Shown: positions 9,377 through 18,768, counted from the stretch's first letter. The stretch is 60,955 nt of DNA from Nostocales cyanobacterium Centralia_MAG_434 (GCA_021324415.1 JAJPJF010000168.1:1-60955); one strand, 5' to 3'. Notes: generated from the sequence alone by a model not told the origin. A program made the numbers and translations.

Positions 9377-9925
9377 ATGGATAGTCACAATCTACTCAAT
9401 CAATATGCTCTGGGAAAACGAAATTTTCCGGCAGTCAATCTACATCAGGCAATCCTTTGTGATGTTGACTTAACTGGTGCAAATTTCAGTTGCTCTGACT
9501 TCAGCGGAGCTGACTTGAGTCGAGCTAACTTAAGTGGATGTAACCTGAGTCAGGCTAACCTGACGAATGCAGACATCACTGATACTAATTTAAGCCGCGC
9601 TAACTTGAGTGATGTCAATTTGATTGGTGCTGACTTAATTAGGACAAACTTGAAACTGGCAAATTTGACTCGAGCCGATTTACGTAGCGCAAATCTCAAT
9701 CAGGCTGACCTAGTTGGCGCTAACTTGACTGAGGCTGACCTCAGTGGCGCAGACTTTACAAATGCAAATCTCTCTCAAGCTAACCTCACTGGGGTAAACC
9801 TCACTGAGGCTGAACTCATTGGCGCAAACTTGACAGGTGCATCCATTACTGAAGTCGAATGGACTACTACAAGGATTTATACTGGCATATCCCATCAATG
9901 GATCACTTGGGCTGGTTGTTGGTGA
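9377..9925 (+). CDS. Pentapeptide-repeat protein
   Basis: A 182-residue protein built almost wholly of A(D/N)LxX pentapeptides (for example GADLSRANLSGCNLSQANLT), predicting a right-handed quadrilateral beta-helix of about six coils from residue 20 to 160. A short non-repeat head (MDSHNLLNQYALGKRNFPAV) and a tail (TTRIYTGISHQWITWAGCW) cap the solenoid. The ATG at 9377 follows AAGGTAGG; a TTG at 9359 is less likely. Such proteins are abundant in cyanobacteria and mostly of unknown role. No signal peptide or enzyme domain is attached. Confidence 0.88.
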   Translation: MDSHNLLNQYALGKRNFPAVNLHQAILCDVDLTGANFSCSDFSGADLSRANLSGCNLSQANLTNADITDTNLSRANLSDVNLIGADLIRTNLKLANLTRADLRSANLNQADLVGANLTEADLSGADFTNANLSQANLTGVNLTEAELIGANLTGASITEVEWTTTRIYTGISHQWITWAGCW

Positions 9926-10343
9926 AATCATTCTTCCAGCCATTAAGCAGCTACCAAGTTATAACCTGGGTGGCTTGACCCTTTATGGTTGTTGCCCCTA
10001 GTTCCACAATCTGTTCTTCTCAGTAGAATTAGGCTACAACCTACTTCTCATTCCTGGTCACCCTAAGAATGCTTAGGGTGGCATTTCACTTGTCCAAGGC
10101 TCCCTCATAAATCAACAACAAGGGCGCTTTGATTTTATTTTTTGGATTTCCCTTCGCAAGTCTCTATAGTTATAGACCTGAAGATCAAATAGTAGTGCTA
10201 TTGACAGATGATTAACCTCTCTTTAACCGCCTAGTATGGAAAATGCGTTTGGATATAGATTCAATCACGGCTATACAGCTAAAATAGTCAGCCACACCCA
10301 GTTAAAGGTGTGGCTTTTATCATGAGGTTATGTGTATTTCCGC
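9926..10343. other. Spacer with two hairpins between convergent genes
   Basis: A 418-base spacer between the convergent pentapeptide-repeat gene and ftsH. It holds two hairpins: CACCCTAAG/CTTAGGGTG at 10059-10080, without a T run, and a terminator-like one at 10290-10315. Nothing else is seen. Confidence 0.6.
10290..10315. terminator. Hairpin at the 3' end of ftsH
   Basis: AGCCACACC (10290-10298) pairs perfectly with GGTGTGGCT (10307-10315). T-rich sequence flanks it on both strands (TTTTAT on plus; GACTATTTT on minus), so it could end ftsH and any transcript from the left. Confidence 0.65.
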
Positions 10344-12188
10344 TTATGCAAATGCTGCGGTTTTCACATCGTTGTTTGCCAGAAGTTCTTGTAACTCTTC
10401 AGCATCTACAGTTTCTTTTTCAACTAGCATTCCAGCAAGCTGATCAAGGATGTGGCGATTATTCACCAACACATCTCTAGCTCGTTGATAAGCTGTATCT
10501 ACGAGTTTGCGGACTTCCTCATCAATGGAAGCTGCAGTTTCTTCAGAAAAGTCACGCTCTGACATAATATCGCGACCAAGGAACATGTTACCTTGCTGAC
10601 GACCGAGGGCAACTGGACCCAAGGTATCGCTCATTCCAAAACGTGTTACCATCTGACGAGCGACACGAGCGACTTGTTGCAGGTCGTTAGAAGCACCGGT
10701 GGTGACTTCTTCGTCACCGAATACTAGTTCTTCCGCAAGGCGACCACCCAAAGCCACTGCCATTTGATTTTCAAGATAAGCACGGCTGTATAAGCCAGTG
10801 TCCATCCGATCTTCACTGGGGGTAAACCAGGTTAAACCACCAGCACGACCACGAGGAATGATGCTAATCTTTTGTACAGGATCGTAGTCTGGCATGAGGG
10901 CACCAACGAGAGCATGACCTGCTTCGTGATATGCTACCAAGGTTTTGCGCTTTTCGCTCATCACCCGGTCTTTCTTCTCTGGACCAGCCAACACGCGATC
11001 AATTGCGTCGTTGATTTCATCCATCGAAATTTCGGTTAAATTCCGACGTGCTGCTAAAATTGCGGCTTCATTCAGCAGGTTGGAAAGATCAGCACCTGTA
11101 AAGCCTGGAGTACGACGCGCGATTCTTTCTAGATCTACATCTTTTGCTAAAGTCTTGCCACGGGCATGAACTTTGAGAATTTCAACTCGTCCTGCATAGT
11201 CTGGGCGATCCACAACGACCTGACGGTCAAAACGACCAGGACGCAATAATGCTGCATCTAGAACGTCAGGACGGTTAGTAGCAGCAATAATAATGATTCC
11301 GGTATTGCCTTCAAAACCGTCCATTTCTGTGAGCAACTGGTTGAGGGTTTGTTCACGTTCATCGTTACCACCACCTAAACCAGCACCCCGTTGACGACCG
11401 ACAGCATCAATTTCATCGATGAAGACGATACAGGGAGCATTGGATTTTGCTTGCTCAAACAAGTCGCGGACTCGAGATGCACCCACACCTACGAACATTT
11501 CCACAAACTCTGAACCAGAGATTGAGAAGAAAGGAACACCCGCTTCTCCTGCTACAGCACGCGCTAGAAGAGTTTTACCAGTTCCTGGAGGTCCAACCAA
11601 CAGCACACCTTTAGGAATTTTTGCTCCTACAGCGGTGAAGCGATCAGCATTTTTCAGAAAATCTACGACTTCATTAAGTTCCAGCTTAGCTTGGTCAATA
11701 CCAGCAACGTCGCCAAATGTGACTTGGGTTTGTGGCTCCATTTGCACTCTGGCTCTGGATTTACCAAAGTTCATTGCTTGGCTACCCGGACCATTTTGAG
11801 CACGGCGTAGCAAGAAGAACAAACCAACTAGCAACAATACTGGAAAGAATAAGGTGCTTGCTGCCTTAAACCAAAATCCATCATCAGTTTGAGGCAAAAC
11901 AGTAATATCAACGCCTTTTGATGTAAGAGTATTGATTAAATCAGGATCGTTGACTAAGGTCACTAGCTTCTTGGTGGTGTCGTATTTAGGCGTCACAAGG
12001 GCTGTGGACCGATCAGCACTAATACTAACTTTTTCTACTCTGCCTTTTTGAACTTCTTGAATAAACTGGCTGTACCGCCATGACTCTCTGCTTTGTGGTT
12101 GTTTGTCAAAGAATGCTGTTCCAAGAGCAATAACAACTATAAAAAGCAGTGCGTACAGCCCCGCATTTCTCCACCGTTTATTATTCAC
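10344..12188 (-). CDS. ftsH: ATP-dependent zinc metalloprotease FtsH
   Basis: Thylakoid or plasma-membrane AAA protease that extracts and degrades membrane proteins; cyanobacterial hexamers turn over damaged photosystem II D1. The 614 residues show two N-terminal membrane helices (near residues 9-26 and 112-128) flanking a lumenal domain, then Walker A GPPGTGKT, Walker B VFIDEID, the SRH region ([20 protein letters not shown]), and the zinc site HEAGH with the third ligand Glu/Asp further on. Length and architecture are complete. Cyanobacteria have about four FtsH paralogues; I do not assign which one. It is preceded by an unrelated aminotransferase in the same direction, 108 bases away. Confidence 0.96.
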   Translation of the reverse strand: MNNKRWRNAGLYALLFIVVIALGTAFFDKQPQSRESWRYSQFIQEVQKGRVEKVSISADRSTALVTPKYDTTKKLVTLVNDPDLINTLTSKGVDITVLPQTDDGFWFKAASTLFFPVLLLVGLFFLLRRAQNGPGSQAMNFGKSRARVQMEPQTQVTFGDVAGIDQAKLELNEVVDFLKNADRFTAVGAKIPKGVLLVGPPGTGKTLLARAVAGEAGVPFFSISGSEFVEMFVGVGASRVRDLFEQAKSNAPCIVFIDEIDAVGRQRGAGLGGGNDEREQTLNQLLTEMDGFEGNTGIIIIAATNRPDVLDAALLRPGRFDRQVVVDRPDYAGRVEILKVHARGKTLAKDVDLERIARRTPGFTGADLSNLLNEAAILAARRNLTEISMDEINDAIDRVLAGPEKKDRVMSEKRKTLVAYHEAGHALVGALMPDYDPVQKISIIPRGRAGGLTWFTPSEDRMDTGLYSRAYLENQMAVALGGRLAEELVFGDEEVTTGASNDLQQVARVARQMVTRFGMSDTLGPVALGRQQGNMFLGRDIMSERDFSEETAASIDEEVRKLVDTAYQRARDVLVNNRHILDQLAGMLVEKETVDAEELQELLANNDVKTAAFA

Positions 12189-12296
12189 TGAGGTCGATCC
12201 TCCTATATGTCTTGTGCGTTCTCGCAGAATCTCCGTAAAGAGAGGGCATTCTTAAGAATTATGTTAACTTATCTTAAGGTATAACAAATAATGCTC

Positions 12297-13091
12297 CTAA
12301 AATGCTAGGAAAAACCTCCGTAATTGCTGAAAACACCAATGGTTGGGATCATATTCTAGCTGTCCTGTGGGCAAGATGACCGTGTGAATGGGGACAATCT
12401 CAACTACACTGTTGCTGTAGGCGATCGCCTCAAACCCCTCAATCAACTTTACTGTCCAAGGTTCTTCTCTACAGGACAAATTTTCACCCTGCAGCCACCT
12501 GATCAGTTGCGATCGCACCACTCCTGGCAAAATCCCCACGCTTGTTGGTGGTGTCCACCAACTTCCATCATGCCATCCCCAGAGATTACCTGTGCTAGTT
12601 TCTAACCAATTTCCGGCAGCATCTACTAAAATTGCTTCTTCAGCCCCTAAATTGTGGGCGTTAGCCTTTGCCAACCAAGCACTTAGATAGTTCCCCGTTT
12701 TATGAATAGCTAGACAACGTGATATTTCTGGTGTGGTGAGGCTACAACATACACCATTGTTCTGTCTTTGTGTCAAATCCTGTGGTACAGACCTACCAGT
12801 TATCCATTCCCGTCCATCAGGAAAAATGGTAATTCTTAGGACAGGGTAGTGCGCCATCATGGATTCAGCGCCTTGACGCAATTGTTTTTCATCTATTGTC
12901 TGCCAACCAAAACTGTGCAAGCTAAAGTTGAGGCGATCGCAGTGTGCTTGCCAGTTGGTTAAACGACTATCAAGTGAGTTCTCATAAACTCGTAGTGTTG
13001 TAAAAACCGTTGCCCCATAAAGTAACCCTGGATCGTCAATTGCTAATTCCAGCCTTTGGGAGTCAATTAGTCTGCCATCATACCAAAAAAT
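12297..13091 (-). CDS. Class IV aminotransferase (aminodeoxychorismate lyase-like) with probable ATT start
   Basis: A fold-type IV PLP enzyme, most like 4-amino-4-deoxychorismate lyase (PabC) of folate synthesis; branched-chain or D-amino acid aminotransferase is the alternative. The conserved N-terminus is readable well upstream of any ATG, GTG or TTG: IFWYDGRLIDSQRLELAIDD then PGLLYGATVFTTLRVYENS. In that frame the only fitting initiator is ATT at 13089-13091, with GAGGT about eight bases upstream and a TGA 21 bases before it. Downstream, ILVDAAGNWLETSTGNLWG and GILPGVVRSQLI are family motifs. The nearest conventional start (TTG at 12920) would delete 57 conserved residues. Either ATT is used or the start codon has mutated. 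Confidence 0.75.
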   Translation of the reverse strand: MFWYDGRLIDSQRLELAIDDPGLLYGATVFTTLRVYENSLDSRLTNWQAHCDRLNFSLHSFGWQTIDEKQLRQGAESMMAHYPVLRITIFPDGREWITGRSVPQDLTQRQNNGVCCSLTTPEISRCLAIHKTGNYLSAWLAKANAHNLGAEEAILVDAAGNWLETSTGNLWGWHDGSWWTPPTSVGILPGVVRSQLIRWLQGENLSCREEPWTVKLIEGFEAIAYSNSVVEIVPIHTVILPTGQLEYDPNHWCFQQLRRFFLAF

Positions 13092-13135
13092 AACCGTGAC
13101 CTCTATTCACCCGCTTTTATTAATATGAAAACTAG

Positions 13136-13244
13136 TGGTCCATCGCATTAATTCTGAGGAGTTTGTAGTCAAGACTTTAGTCCTTGGCTCTAAGAGCACG
13201 CTTTGTGCTCACTACAAACCTCTGAAAACTTATGCAATAGACCA
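13136..13244. mobile_element. MITE-like inverted-repeat element, 109 bases
   Basis: The ends match as imperfect inverted repeats of about 33 bases: TGGTCCATCGCATTAATTCT at the left and, reversed, TGGTCTATTGCATAAGTTTT at the right, each running on into AGG-GTTTGTAGT. Inside lie smaller hairpins (AGAGCACGCTTTGTGCTC). It has no ORF. Size and structure fit a non-autonomous transposable element. It sits between the aminotransferase and hemN. Confidence 0.65.
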
Positions 13245-13278
13245 ATAGTGTAACGCAGTTTGCTAGGAAGGGTAAGGT

Positions 13279-14661
13279 TCAAATTGCGCGGGAGAACTTT
13301 TTCTCTTGTGTTACGGTATGTACATCGAAGATAAAGGCAATATTTCTAAGCAGTAACCTACCGATTTCTGTGATAGTAATGTGGTTGGGTGATAGCTTGA
13401 CCAATCCATCTGCTTCTAGACTTTTCAACGCCTCTAGTTCTCGGGAGAAGTAGTCATTGAAACTGATGTGATACTTTTCCTCTATGTGTTGCTTGTGGAG
13501 AGTGAGATGAGACATGATGCTCATAATCACATCTCGTCTAATCATGTCGTCCCAACCCAGTTTGATGCCTTTCTTGGTTGGTAAAATACCAGCATCTATT
13601 GCCCGATAGTAATCTTTTAACTCCTTGTGGTTTTGGGCGTAAGTGTCTTCTAACATACTTATTGAAGTGACGCCAAAACCAAAGAGTTCTGTTTGCGCTT
13701 GGGTAGTGTAGCCTTGAAAGTTGCGCCTGAGGGTGGAATTGTGTTGAGCGATCGCCAGTTCATCATCAGGTTTAGCAAAATGATCCATGCCAATGAACAG
13801 ATACTGACTTTTGGTGAGTTCCTCAACGGTCATTTTCAAAATGTCTAGCTTTTCTTGTGGTGAGGGTAGCGCATCCTGGGGAATATTCTTCTGTACAGGT
13901 TTGATCCACGGTACATAGGCAAAATTAAAAACAGCAATTCGGTCAGGGTCTAATTCAATGGTCTTTTTAATTGTCTCCCTGAAAGTGTGAAGAGTTTGAT
14001 GTGGTAAACCATATATCAGGTCTACATTCACACTTTCAAACTTCGCTTTTTTGATCCAACTCATGACGTCGAATAGCATCTCTTCTGGTTGGATACGATT
14101 TACAGCGGCTTGAACTTGACGATTAAAATCTTGAATGCCAAAGCTAATTCGGTTAAAGCCAATCTCTCTTAGAAAAAAGATGTAGTTTTTATCGATGTAG
14201 CGGGGATTGATTTCGATTGAGATTTCGGCTTTGGGATTGATTGTGAAGTGGCGATTGATGCTTTTCCACAAAAATTCTAGTTGTTCAAGGCTCAAGTAGT
14301 TTGGGGTGCCACCACCCCAATGGATCTGATCGACTATTCTATCTGAATCAATTAGAGATGCTGTGTTGCTAATATCCCGCACCAAATAATCCAGATATGG
14401 TTCAGCAATCTTTTTATTGTTGGAAATAACTACATTACACCCACAGAAGTAACAAGCACTTTGACAAAAGGGAATGTGGAAATACAAAGAAAGAGGAGAT
14501 TTTCTTTGATTGGAAGTGGCGATCGCCACTTGAAAGTCTTTCTCAGTAAATACATCATTTAACTGAGTTGCCGGTGGATAGCTAGTGTATCTGGGTGTAG
14601 GAGTATCATACTTTTTGATTGTGTTCAGATCAAATTTGACACCACGAGATTGAGAAACCAT
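13279..14661 (-). CDS. hemN: Oxygen-independent coproporphyrinogen III oxidase (radical SAM)
   Basis: Decarboxylates coproporphyrinogen III without oxygen in heme and chlorophyll synthesis. The 460 residues are the HemN length; the radical-SAM cluster motif is CQSACYFCGCN near residue 70, where HemN has CxxxCxxC plus an extra Cys. Other landmarks are YTSYPPATQLN, HWGGGTPNYLS, IEINPRYID, RISFGIQDF, DLIYGLPHQT and the C-terminal helical domain. Heme oxygenase lies 206 bases upstream in the same direction. In Synechocystis hemN and a second heme oxygenase are co-induced at low oxygen with acsF2; acsF2 is not seen here. Confidence 0.93.
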   Translation of the reverse strand: MVSQSRGVKFDLNTIKKYDTPTPRYTSYPPATQLNDVFTEKDFQVAIATSNQRKSPLSLYFHIPFCQSACYFCGCNVVISNNKKIAEPYLDYLVRDISNTASLIDSDRIVDQIHWGGGTPNYLSLEQLEFLWKSINRHFTINPKAEISIEINPRYIDKNYIFFLREIGFNRISFGIQDFNRQVQAAVNRIQPEEMLFDVMSWIKKAKFESVNVDLIYGLPHQTLHTFRETIKKTIELDPDRIAVFNFAYVPWIKPVQKNIPQDALPSPQEKLDILKMTVEELTKSQYLFIGMDHFAKPDDELAIAQHNSTLRRNFQGYTTQAQTELFGFGVTSISMLEDTYAQNHKELKDYYRAIDAGILPTKKGIKLGWDDMIRRDVIMSIMSHLTLHKQHIEEKYHISFNDYFSRELEALKSLEADGLVKLSPNHITITEIGRLLLRNIAFIFDVHTVTQEKKFSRAI

Positions 14662-14782
14662 TGAATTGCTTCCGATGAGTGTATGAAGGAAGGAGTAGGA
14701 GAGGGAGTAGAGGAAGCAGAGGAAGATTTATTCCTCAAATTTGAGTTGATATACCAATACACTTGTCATCGCAGAACACCTA

Positions 14783-14850
14783 AAAAACCGGGTTTCTCAA
14801 CGAGAAAATCAGGTTTTATGGCTAAGGAGTTGGTAGTAAACCCGGTTTTT
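14783..14850. repeat. Inverted repeat AAAAACCGGGTTT between hemN and heme oxygenase
   Basis: A perfect 13-base inverted repeat (14783-14795 with 14838-14850) encloses a 42-base loop. The same CCGGGTTTCT word occurs at 16481-16511 and 52148-52158, so this is one of the dispersed palindromes of the genome. It could act as a processing or attenuation site between the two genes. Confidence 0.6.
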
Positions 14851-14867
14851 GATGCAGGTGTAAGATG

Positions 14868-15551
14868 TTAATGAGATTGAGTTAGAGAGTTGAACCTGAC
14901 TTGACCAATAGCCTGAATTAAACTCTCTTCAAGTTCCTGAACCATTTGCATATTCAACTGAAATGCATTGTTAGCTTCTGCAACAATTTTTTGTGCGGTT
15001 GCATCGTCAATAGGTAGTGAGTTTAGTACCTGACGATACTTATCTTTAAATGATTGCTTATCGGGAATTTGCTCAAAATAGTAAAAAGATGTGCCCTCGT
15101 AACCAGAAAGCTTTAAAGCTGATTGTGCAACTTTCTGTAACATCTGGCCACCAGAAAGGTCACCCATGTAGCGAGTATAGGCATGTCCTAGTAACAAGAT
15201 AGGTTCAGTTGTGGAAATGTCATGAATACGATTGATATAGACCTGCGCTGCTTTTGAAGGTCTAACTTGTGATTGCCAGTTATCTCCATAATAGAATTTT
15301 AGATCTTTTTCTAGAGATGCTTTGCGATTGAGTTCAGGAAAATTAAGGCTGCTCATTAAAGGATTGTTTCGGTTGAGTTCTAGAGCAGCTTCTAGTTCGC
15401 TGTAAACATAATATAGGTTACCTAAAAACTTTGCGAAGCAGTTTCTATCTATAACCCCTTGAGCAAAACATTTCATGAACCCCACTTTTTCGATGACTGC
15501 GTGGGCTTGTTGTGTTCCGGATCGAAGCTTGATGGCTAGATTACTAGTCAT
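14868..15551 (-). CDS. Heme oxygenase (biliverdin-producing)
   Basis: Opens heme to biliverdin IX-alpha, iron and carbon monoxide, using ferredoxin; biliverdin feeds PcyA (encoded at 35570) to make phycobilins. The 227 residues include the heme-ligand His in TQQAHAVIEKVGF, the Tyr-rich helix LGNLYYVYSELEAAL, and the distal-helix signature GHAYTRYMGDLSGGQML. Length is slightly below the usual 238. The position just upstream of hemN suggests the low-oxygen paralogue (HO2) rather than the housekeeping enzyme, an inference from context. The ATG is supported by the conserved LAIKLRSGTQQAH beginning. Confidence 0.93.
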   Translation of the reverse strand: MTSNLAIKLRSGTQQAHAVIEKVGFMKCFAQGVIDRNCFAKFLGNLYYVYSELEAALELNRNNPLMSSLNFPELNRKASLEKDLKFYYGDNWQSQVRPSKAAQVYINRIHDISTTEPILLLGHAYTRYMGDLSGGQMLQKVAQSALKLSGYEGTSFYYFEQIPDKQSFKDKYRQVLNSLPIDDATAQKIVAEANNAFQLNMQMVQELEESLIQAIGQVRFNSLTQSH

Positions 15552-15980
15552 TGTTTAGTTCCCTAATCTTCAAAATAAATGCCCTATCTGTGTAGGGACA
15601 TAAATTTTCTTGTCTCTACCCAAAATCATTTTTCAGTCTTCTGAAGAAGACTTTTGTTATAAGAAGCGATTTTGTTTTTTAGGCTAGTATCGGTTTCATT
15701 GATTGGATTAAATTTACATCATTTCAACCACCGCAGTTAATAAGCTGCTAGATGTCAAATTAGCTTATCTCCGCTGGTGGAAATATGAAGAAAGATAGGA
15801 TTTACGCTTTTTCCAGGATATCTACCAAGAATATGCAAGCTAAATGTACATCTGTATACTGTTGCCAATTCAGAGATGATCTAGATTGACTTGACTCACT
15901 ATTCTTGAACTATCCCTGATTATATATTTAAATTTAAATCGAAAAAGTAATAATTCAATTAAAATTACTTTTATACCATT
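15552..15980. other. Upstream region of heme oxygenase
   Basis: A 429-base AT-rich spacer that should contain the promoter of the heme oxygenase-hemN pair. A short palindrome TCTTCTGAAGAAGA lies near 15637-15650. I see no clear NtcA box and no ORF. Confidence 0.4.
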
Positions 15981-16397
15981 TCATGTCAATTCAAATGTTC
16001 CCTTAAAAAGCACTACACGCCAGCCATCAGGGTCTTCAATTGTTACACTCTTTCCTTTCCAATATGGGTTTTCTGGTTCCACTTCGGGGTATCCCAAGCT
16101 GGCAAGACGGTCTTTGATTTCTGTTATTTTTTCTAGCTCAGGGATATACAGCACTAATAGGTTGTCTTTTGTTGGTGCAGGACAAGGACTTCCGCTTTTA
16201 TGGGTTGTAAATTCTAGGTGATATTGAGCATCAGGCAATCCAAGCATGACTCCGTCATATCCTTCATGCTCTGTGAATGAGTACAACTTTTTTAAGCCTA
16301 AGCCTTCTAGATAAAATTCAACTACTTTTGCTAGGTTGTCTGTTGGTCTAGCAATTCTGAACTGAACAGCAGGAAAGCGTTTATTATTTGTATTCAT
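15981..16397 (-). CDS. VOC (glyoxalase/bleomycin-resistance fold) family protein
   Basis: A 138-residue protein of the vicinal oxygen chelate superfamily: two beta-alpha-beta-beta-beta modules, with FRIARPTDNLAKVVEFYLEG at the start of the first and VTIEDPDGWRVVLFKGT closing the second. His58-Glu60 (QYHLEF) and the Glu of IEDPDG region are candidate metal ligands. The ATG has AGGTAGC directly upstream. Substrate unknown; glyoxalase, dioxygenase and antibiotic-binding functions share the fold. Confidence 0.85.
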   Translation of the reverse strand: MNTNNKRFPAVQFRIARPTDNLAKVVEFYLEGLGLKKLYSFTEHEGYDGVMLGLPDAQYHLEFTTHKSGSPCPAPTKDNLLVLYIPELEKITEIKDRLASLGYPEVEPENPYWKGKSVTIEDPDGWRVVLFKGTFELT

Positions 16398-16480
16398 GCT
16401 ACCTAATGGTGATGCGAGTATATCGTCTTGATAGTAATCCTTGTAGAAGTGTAGTAGAAGTATAAAAGTTAAGAGTCAGA

Positions 16481-16511
16481 GAATCCCGATTTCTTGGAGA
16501 AACCGGGGTTC
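16481..16511. repeat. Dispersed CCGGGTTTCT-type palindrome
   Basis: GAATCCCGATTT (16481-16492) pairs with AAACCGGGGTTC (16500-16511) with one mismatch. It is the same family as the inverted repeat at 14783-14850. Confidence 0.6.
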
Positions 16512-16573
16512 TTGTTCTTCACGTAACGATTTAGGATTGCTTTACTTATTGTAAAGAAAATTGTTTGGTAGAA

Positions 16574-16622
16574 AAAAAAAGGTGTAGAGACATTGTACGA
16601 CAACGTCTCTACACCTTTTTTT
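16574..16622. terminator. Strong bidirectional hairpin (GTAGAGAC repeat family)
   Basis: GGTGTAGAGAC (16581-16591) pairs with GTCTCTACACC (16605-16615), extended by seven A-T pairs, giving an 18-base-pair stem with T tracts on both strands. The core GTAGAGAC...GTCTCTAC recurs at 26850-26872, so it is also a dispersed repeat. Confidence 0.75.
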
Positions 16623-16920
16623 GATTTATTATGACCCTAGACGTTTACTACCTACGACCGCTCTGATGAGAAGTTTAGTTCTCCTCTGGTAGTAATAAAG
16701 TGGAGGAAGCGATAAAAACTCCACAACCATCTATGCCTGTGTATTATATGCACCGTCCAGATATCTGACATCGCTCTCCTTCGATATCCGACTATGAGTC
16801 ACTGCGGCATAACCCTCATCCGGTGCGGTTTTGAATGTTTATAAATTGGCTAGAGAGGCTAATATGATTAGCTGACAAAATTCCTCGCCTCTACATGAAA
16901 TTCGCAAACTTGCTGAGTTT
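16623..16920. other. Intergenic stretch between terminator hairpin and small membrane-protein gene
   Basis: About 300 bases with no credible ORF or strong structure. It lies at the 3' end of the small membrane-protein gene. Confidence 0.4.
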
Positions 16921-17193
16921 CTAAACAACACTCTGACGTGTGATTAAATTCCAAATGAAGACTGCAACTATTGCACCAATGACGGCTACGGCAATACCAG
17001 GAATTGAAAGGGTCGTTGCTGCTAAAGCAAAGTGTCCTGTCTGGAAGAAAACACCTAGACTACCACCTACAAAAGCTCCAATGATTCCTAGTAGAATTGT
17101 AGAAAGAATGCCACCACCACGAGCTTGAGGATCAATTGCTTTGGCAATAGCACCAGCGATTAGACCTAAAACTATCCAAGCAACAATGTTCAT
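16921..17193 (-). CDS. GlsB/YeaQ/YmgE family small membrane protein
   Basis: A 90-residue protein of three membrane helices separated by glycine-rich turns: MNIVAWIVLGLIAGAIAKAI, then ILLGIIGAFVGGSLGVFF, then a last helix ending AVFIWNLITRQSVV. This is the transglycosylase-associated (Tag) family pattern, common in stress-induced loci. No enzyme activity is expected. The third-helix position and length match the family. Confidence 0.88.
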   Translation of the reverse strand: MNIVAWIVLGLIAGAIAKAIDPQARGGGILSTILLGIIGAFVGGSLGVFFQTGHFALAATTLSIPGIAVAVIGAIVAVFIWNLITRQSVV

Positions 17194-17432
17194 AGTTCAA
17201 GTTGGTATTTGTAATACTCTTGTTGTGTTGACAATAACAATTTATCAAGTCCAAAGTCCTTTATATATCTCCCAGTTGTAGTAACTTGATGAACTCCTTA
17301 AGGAGTACAATTCAATTGATTCATTGTATGAACCGCTCAGTCTGAGGTTAAGTGCAATTACCTCATAGAGAATACTATCTAAGGCGTAGTTTGCTCTAAT
17401 CGTCGCCTTGTTATAGTAGAACCTAAACTTTT

Positions 17433-17729
17433 TCATTCCCACGTTGACACAAGTCGCAACACATCTGGGATTTCCCCTTGAGATAAAGGAAACTCCAAAA
17501 CAGTTTCTCTCAAACCTAAATAACCAGACTCACTGAAAGAAAGCAACATCCGTGCTAATGCAAGCCAAACCTCTGACTCGTACTCCCAATCGCGATAACG
17601 CCCAGCTTGACCAGCAATTGAACGCAATGCCCAGAAATAACTATTCCTGACTATAGAACCACCTTTTTTAAACTCTGGTAAATCCTCATGGTGGAGAAAA
17701 AGCACATTGTCTTCAATTCTGGCTCTCAT
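17433..17729 (-). CDS. Unrecognised 98-residue protein
   Basis: A soluble, mixed-charge protein with WALRSIAGQAGRYRDWEYES and a Leu-rich middle (VWLALARMLLSFSESGYLGL). No signal peptide, membrane segment or known motif is seen. It lies 25 bases downstream of the TPR gene in the same direction, so the two may be cotranscribed. An overlapping downstream frame (17245-17442) rich in Ser, Tyr and Asn does not look like a gene. Function unknown. Confidence 0.5.
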   Translation of the reverse strand: MRARIEDNVLFLHHEDLPEFKKGGSIVRNSYFWALRSIAGQAGRYRDWEYESEVWLALARMLLSFSESGYLGLRETVLEFPLSQGEIPDVLRLVSTWE

Positions 17730-17754
17730 GTTGGGTCGGTGGCTGGTATTTTAT

Positions 17755-18681
17755 TCAAAAAGCAAGAGCAACTTCCAATTCAGATGAAATATCTTGTTGC
17801 ATCATCTTCAACAAAGATAAAGTCTTCTCATAGGCAAGCTTCTGTCCTTGGTGGATAAAAAATGTAGATGCTTGTTGTAAGTCTGTAATTGCAGCGTGTT
17901 GATAACCAAGCAAATGGTATGCTAAACCTCGATTGACATAGGCTTGTCCACTGCTGGGGTTAAGTTCGATAACTGTAGAAAAATCTCGTATCGCGCCAAG
18001 GTGATCCCCGTGTTTGCCACAGACACAACCTCGGTTAAAGTAAGCTCTTTCATCCTGAGAATTTATACGGATGGCTCTTGAAAAGTCCTGCATTGCTGCT
18101 TGTAAATCCTGTAACTCAACACGAGCTAATCCTCGATCATTATAAATATCTGCTACTTGATAACTCAGAGATTGGGGAATTTGGCTCAAGGCTAAATTAT
18201 AGTCTCCTATTGCCTGTCGGTAGTTCCCTAACATAGCACTAGCTACCCCCCGATTATAGTAGGCTCGGAAGTCATGGGGTTTAAGTGCGATCGCTTGATT
18301 GTCATCAGTAATGGCATTTTGATAATTTCCTTGTCTGTAGTAGGCGAGTCCCCGGTTGAGATAAGCCTCAACATTGTTTGGTGCAAAATGTATCGCGTTA
18401 TTGCAATCTGCGATCGCATTCTGATATTCTTTTATTTGTAACTCAGCAAGACAACGATTACTGTAAGCTGCAGCAAAGTTGCTCTTTAGCTGAATTGCTT
18501 GAGTCATATCTTGAATAGCTTGTTGGTAATTGCCTTGTAATATGTTTTGTAACCCAAGTTTGAAAAAGTCACCTCCTGACATCTGGTGACTGATGGTAGA
18601 GGGGTAAGCAGGTGAAGCGAAAAAACATAGAAGAGCAATGGCAATGCCGAAGTTACGAATCAATCGGTAGAAGCGATCCAT
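17755..18681 (-). CDS. Exported tetratricopeptide-repeat protein
   Basis: A 308-residue protein with a signal peptide (RNFGIAIALLCFFASPAYPS) followed by about seven TPR units, each with patterns such as AYLNRGLAYYRQGNYQNAI and AYYNRGVASAMLGNYRQAIG. The repeats form a superhelical scaffold for protein binding, here likely in the periplasm or thylakoid lumen. I chose the ATG at 18681 because GGGAT precedes it and the peptide then has a normal n-region; ATG 18696 and GTG 18705 are alternatives. The partner is unknown. Confidence 0.85.
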   Translation of the reverse strand: MDRFYRLIRNFGIAIALLCFFASPAYPSTISHQMSGGDFFKLGLQNILQGNYQQAIQDMTQAIQLKSNFAAAYSNRCLAELQIKEYQNAIADCNNAIHFAPNNVEAYLNRGLAYYRQGNYQNAITDDNQAIALKPHDFRAYYNRGVASAMLGNYRQAIGDYNLALSQIPQSLSYQVADIYNDRGLARVELQDLQAAMQDFSRAIRINSQDERAYFNRGCVCGKHGDHLGAIRDFSTVIELNPSSGQAYVNRGLAYHLLGYQHAAITDLQQASTFFIHQGQKLAYEKTLSLLKMMQQDISSELEVALAF

Positions 18682-18768
18682 AAAGTTATCCCGCATAAAT
18701 AGCACAACGATAGCAGTAGGTAAGGCAAATACCTACCTACTATTTAGATGACAACCGCTAAATTCGCT

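Noticed and set aside
17245-17442. 65-codon minus-strand frame beside the 98-residue gene
   Set aside because: Ser/Tyr/Asn-rich, overlaps the neighbouring gene and has no recognisable feature.
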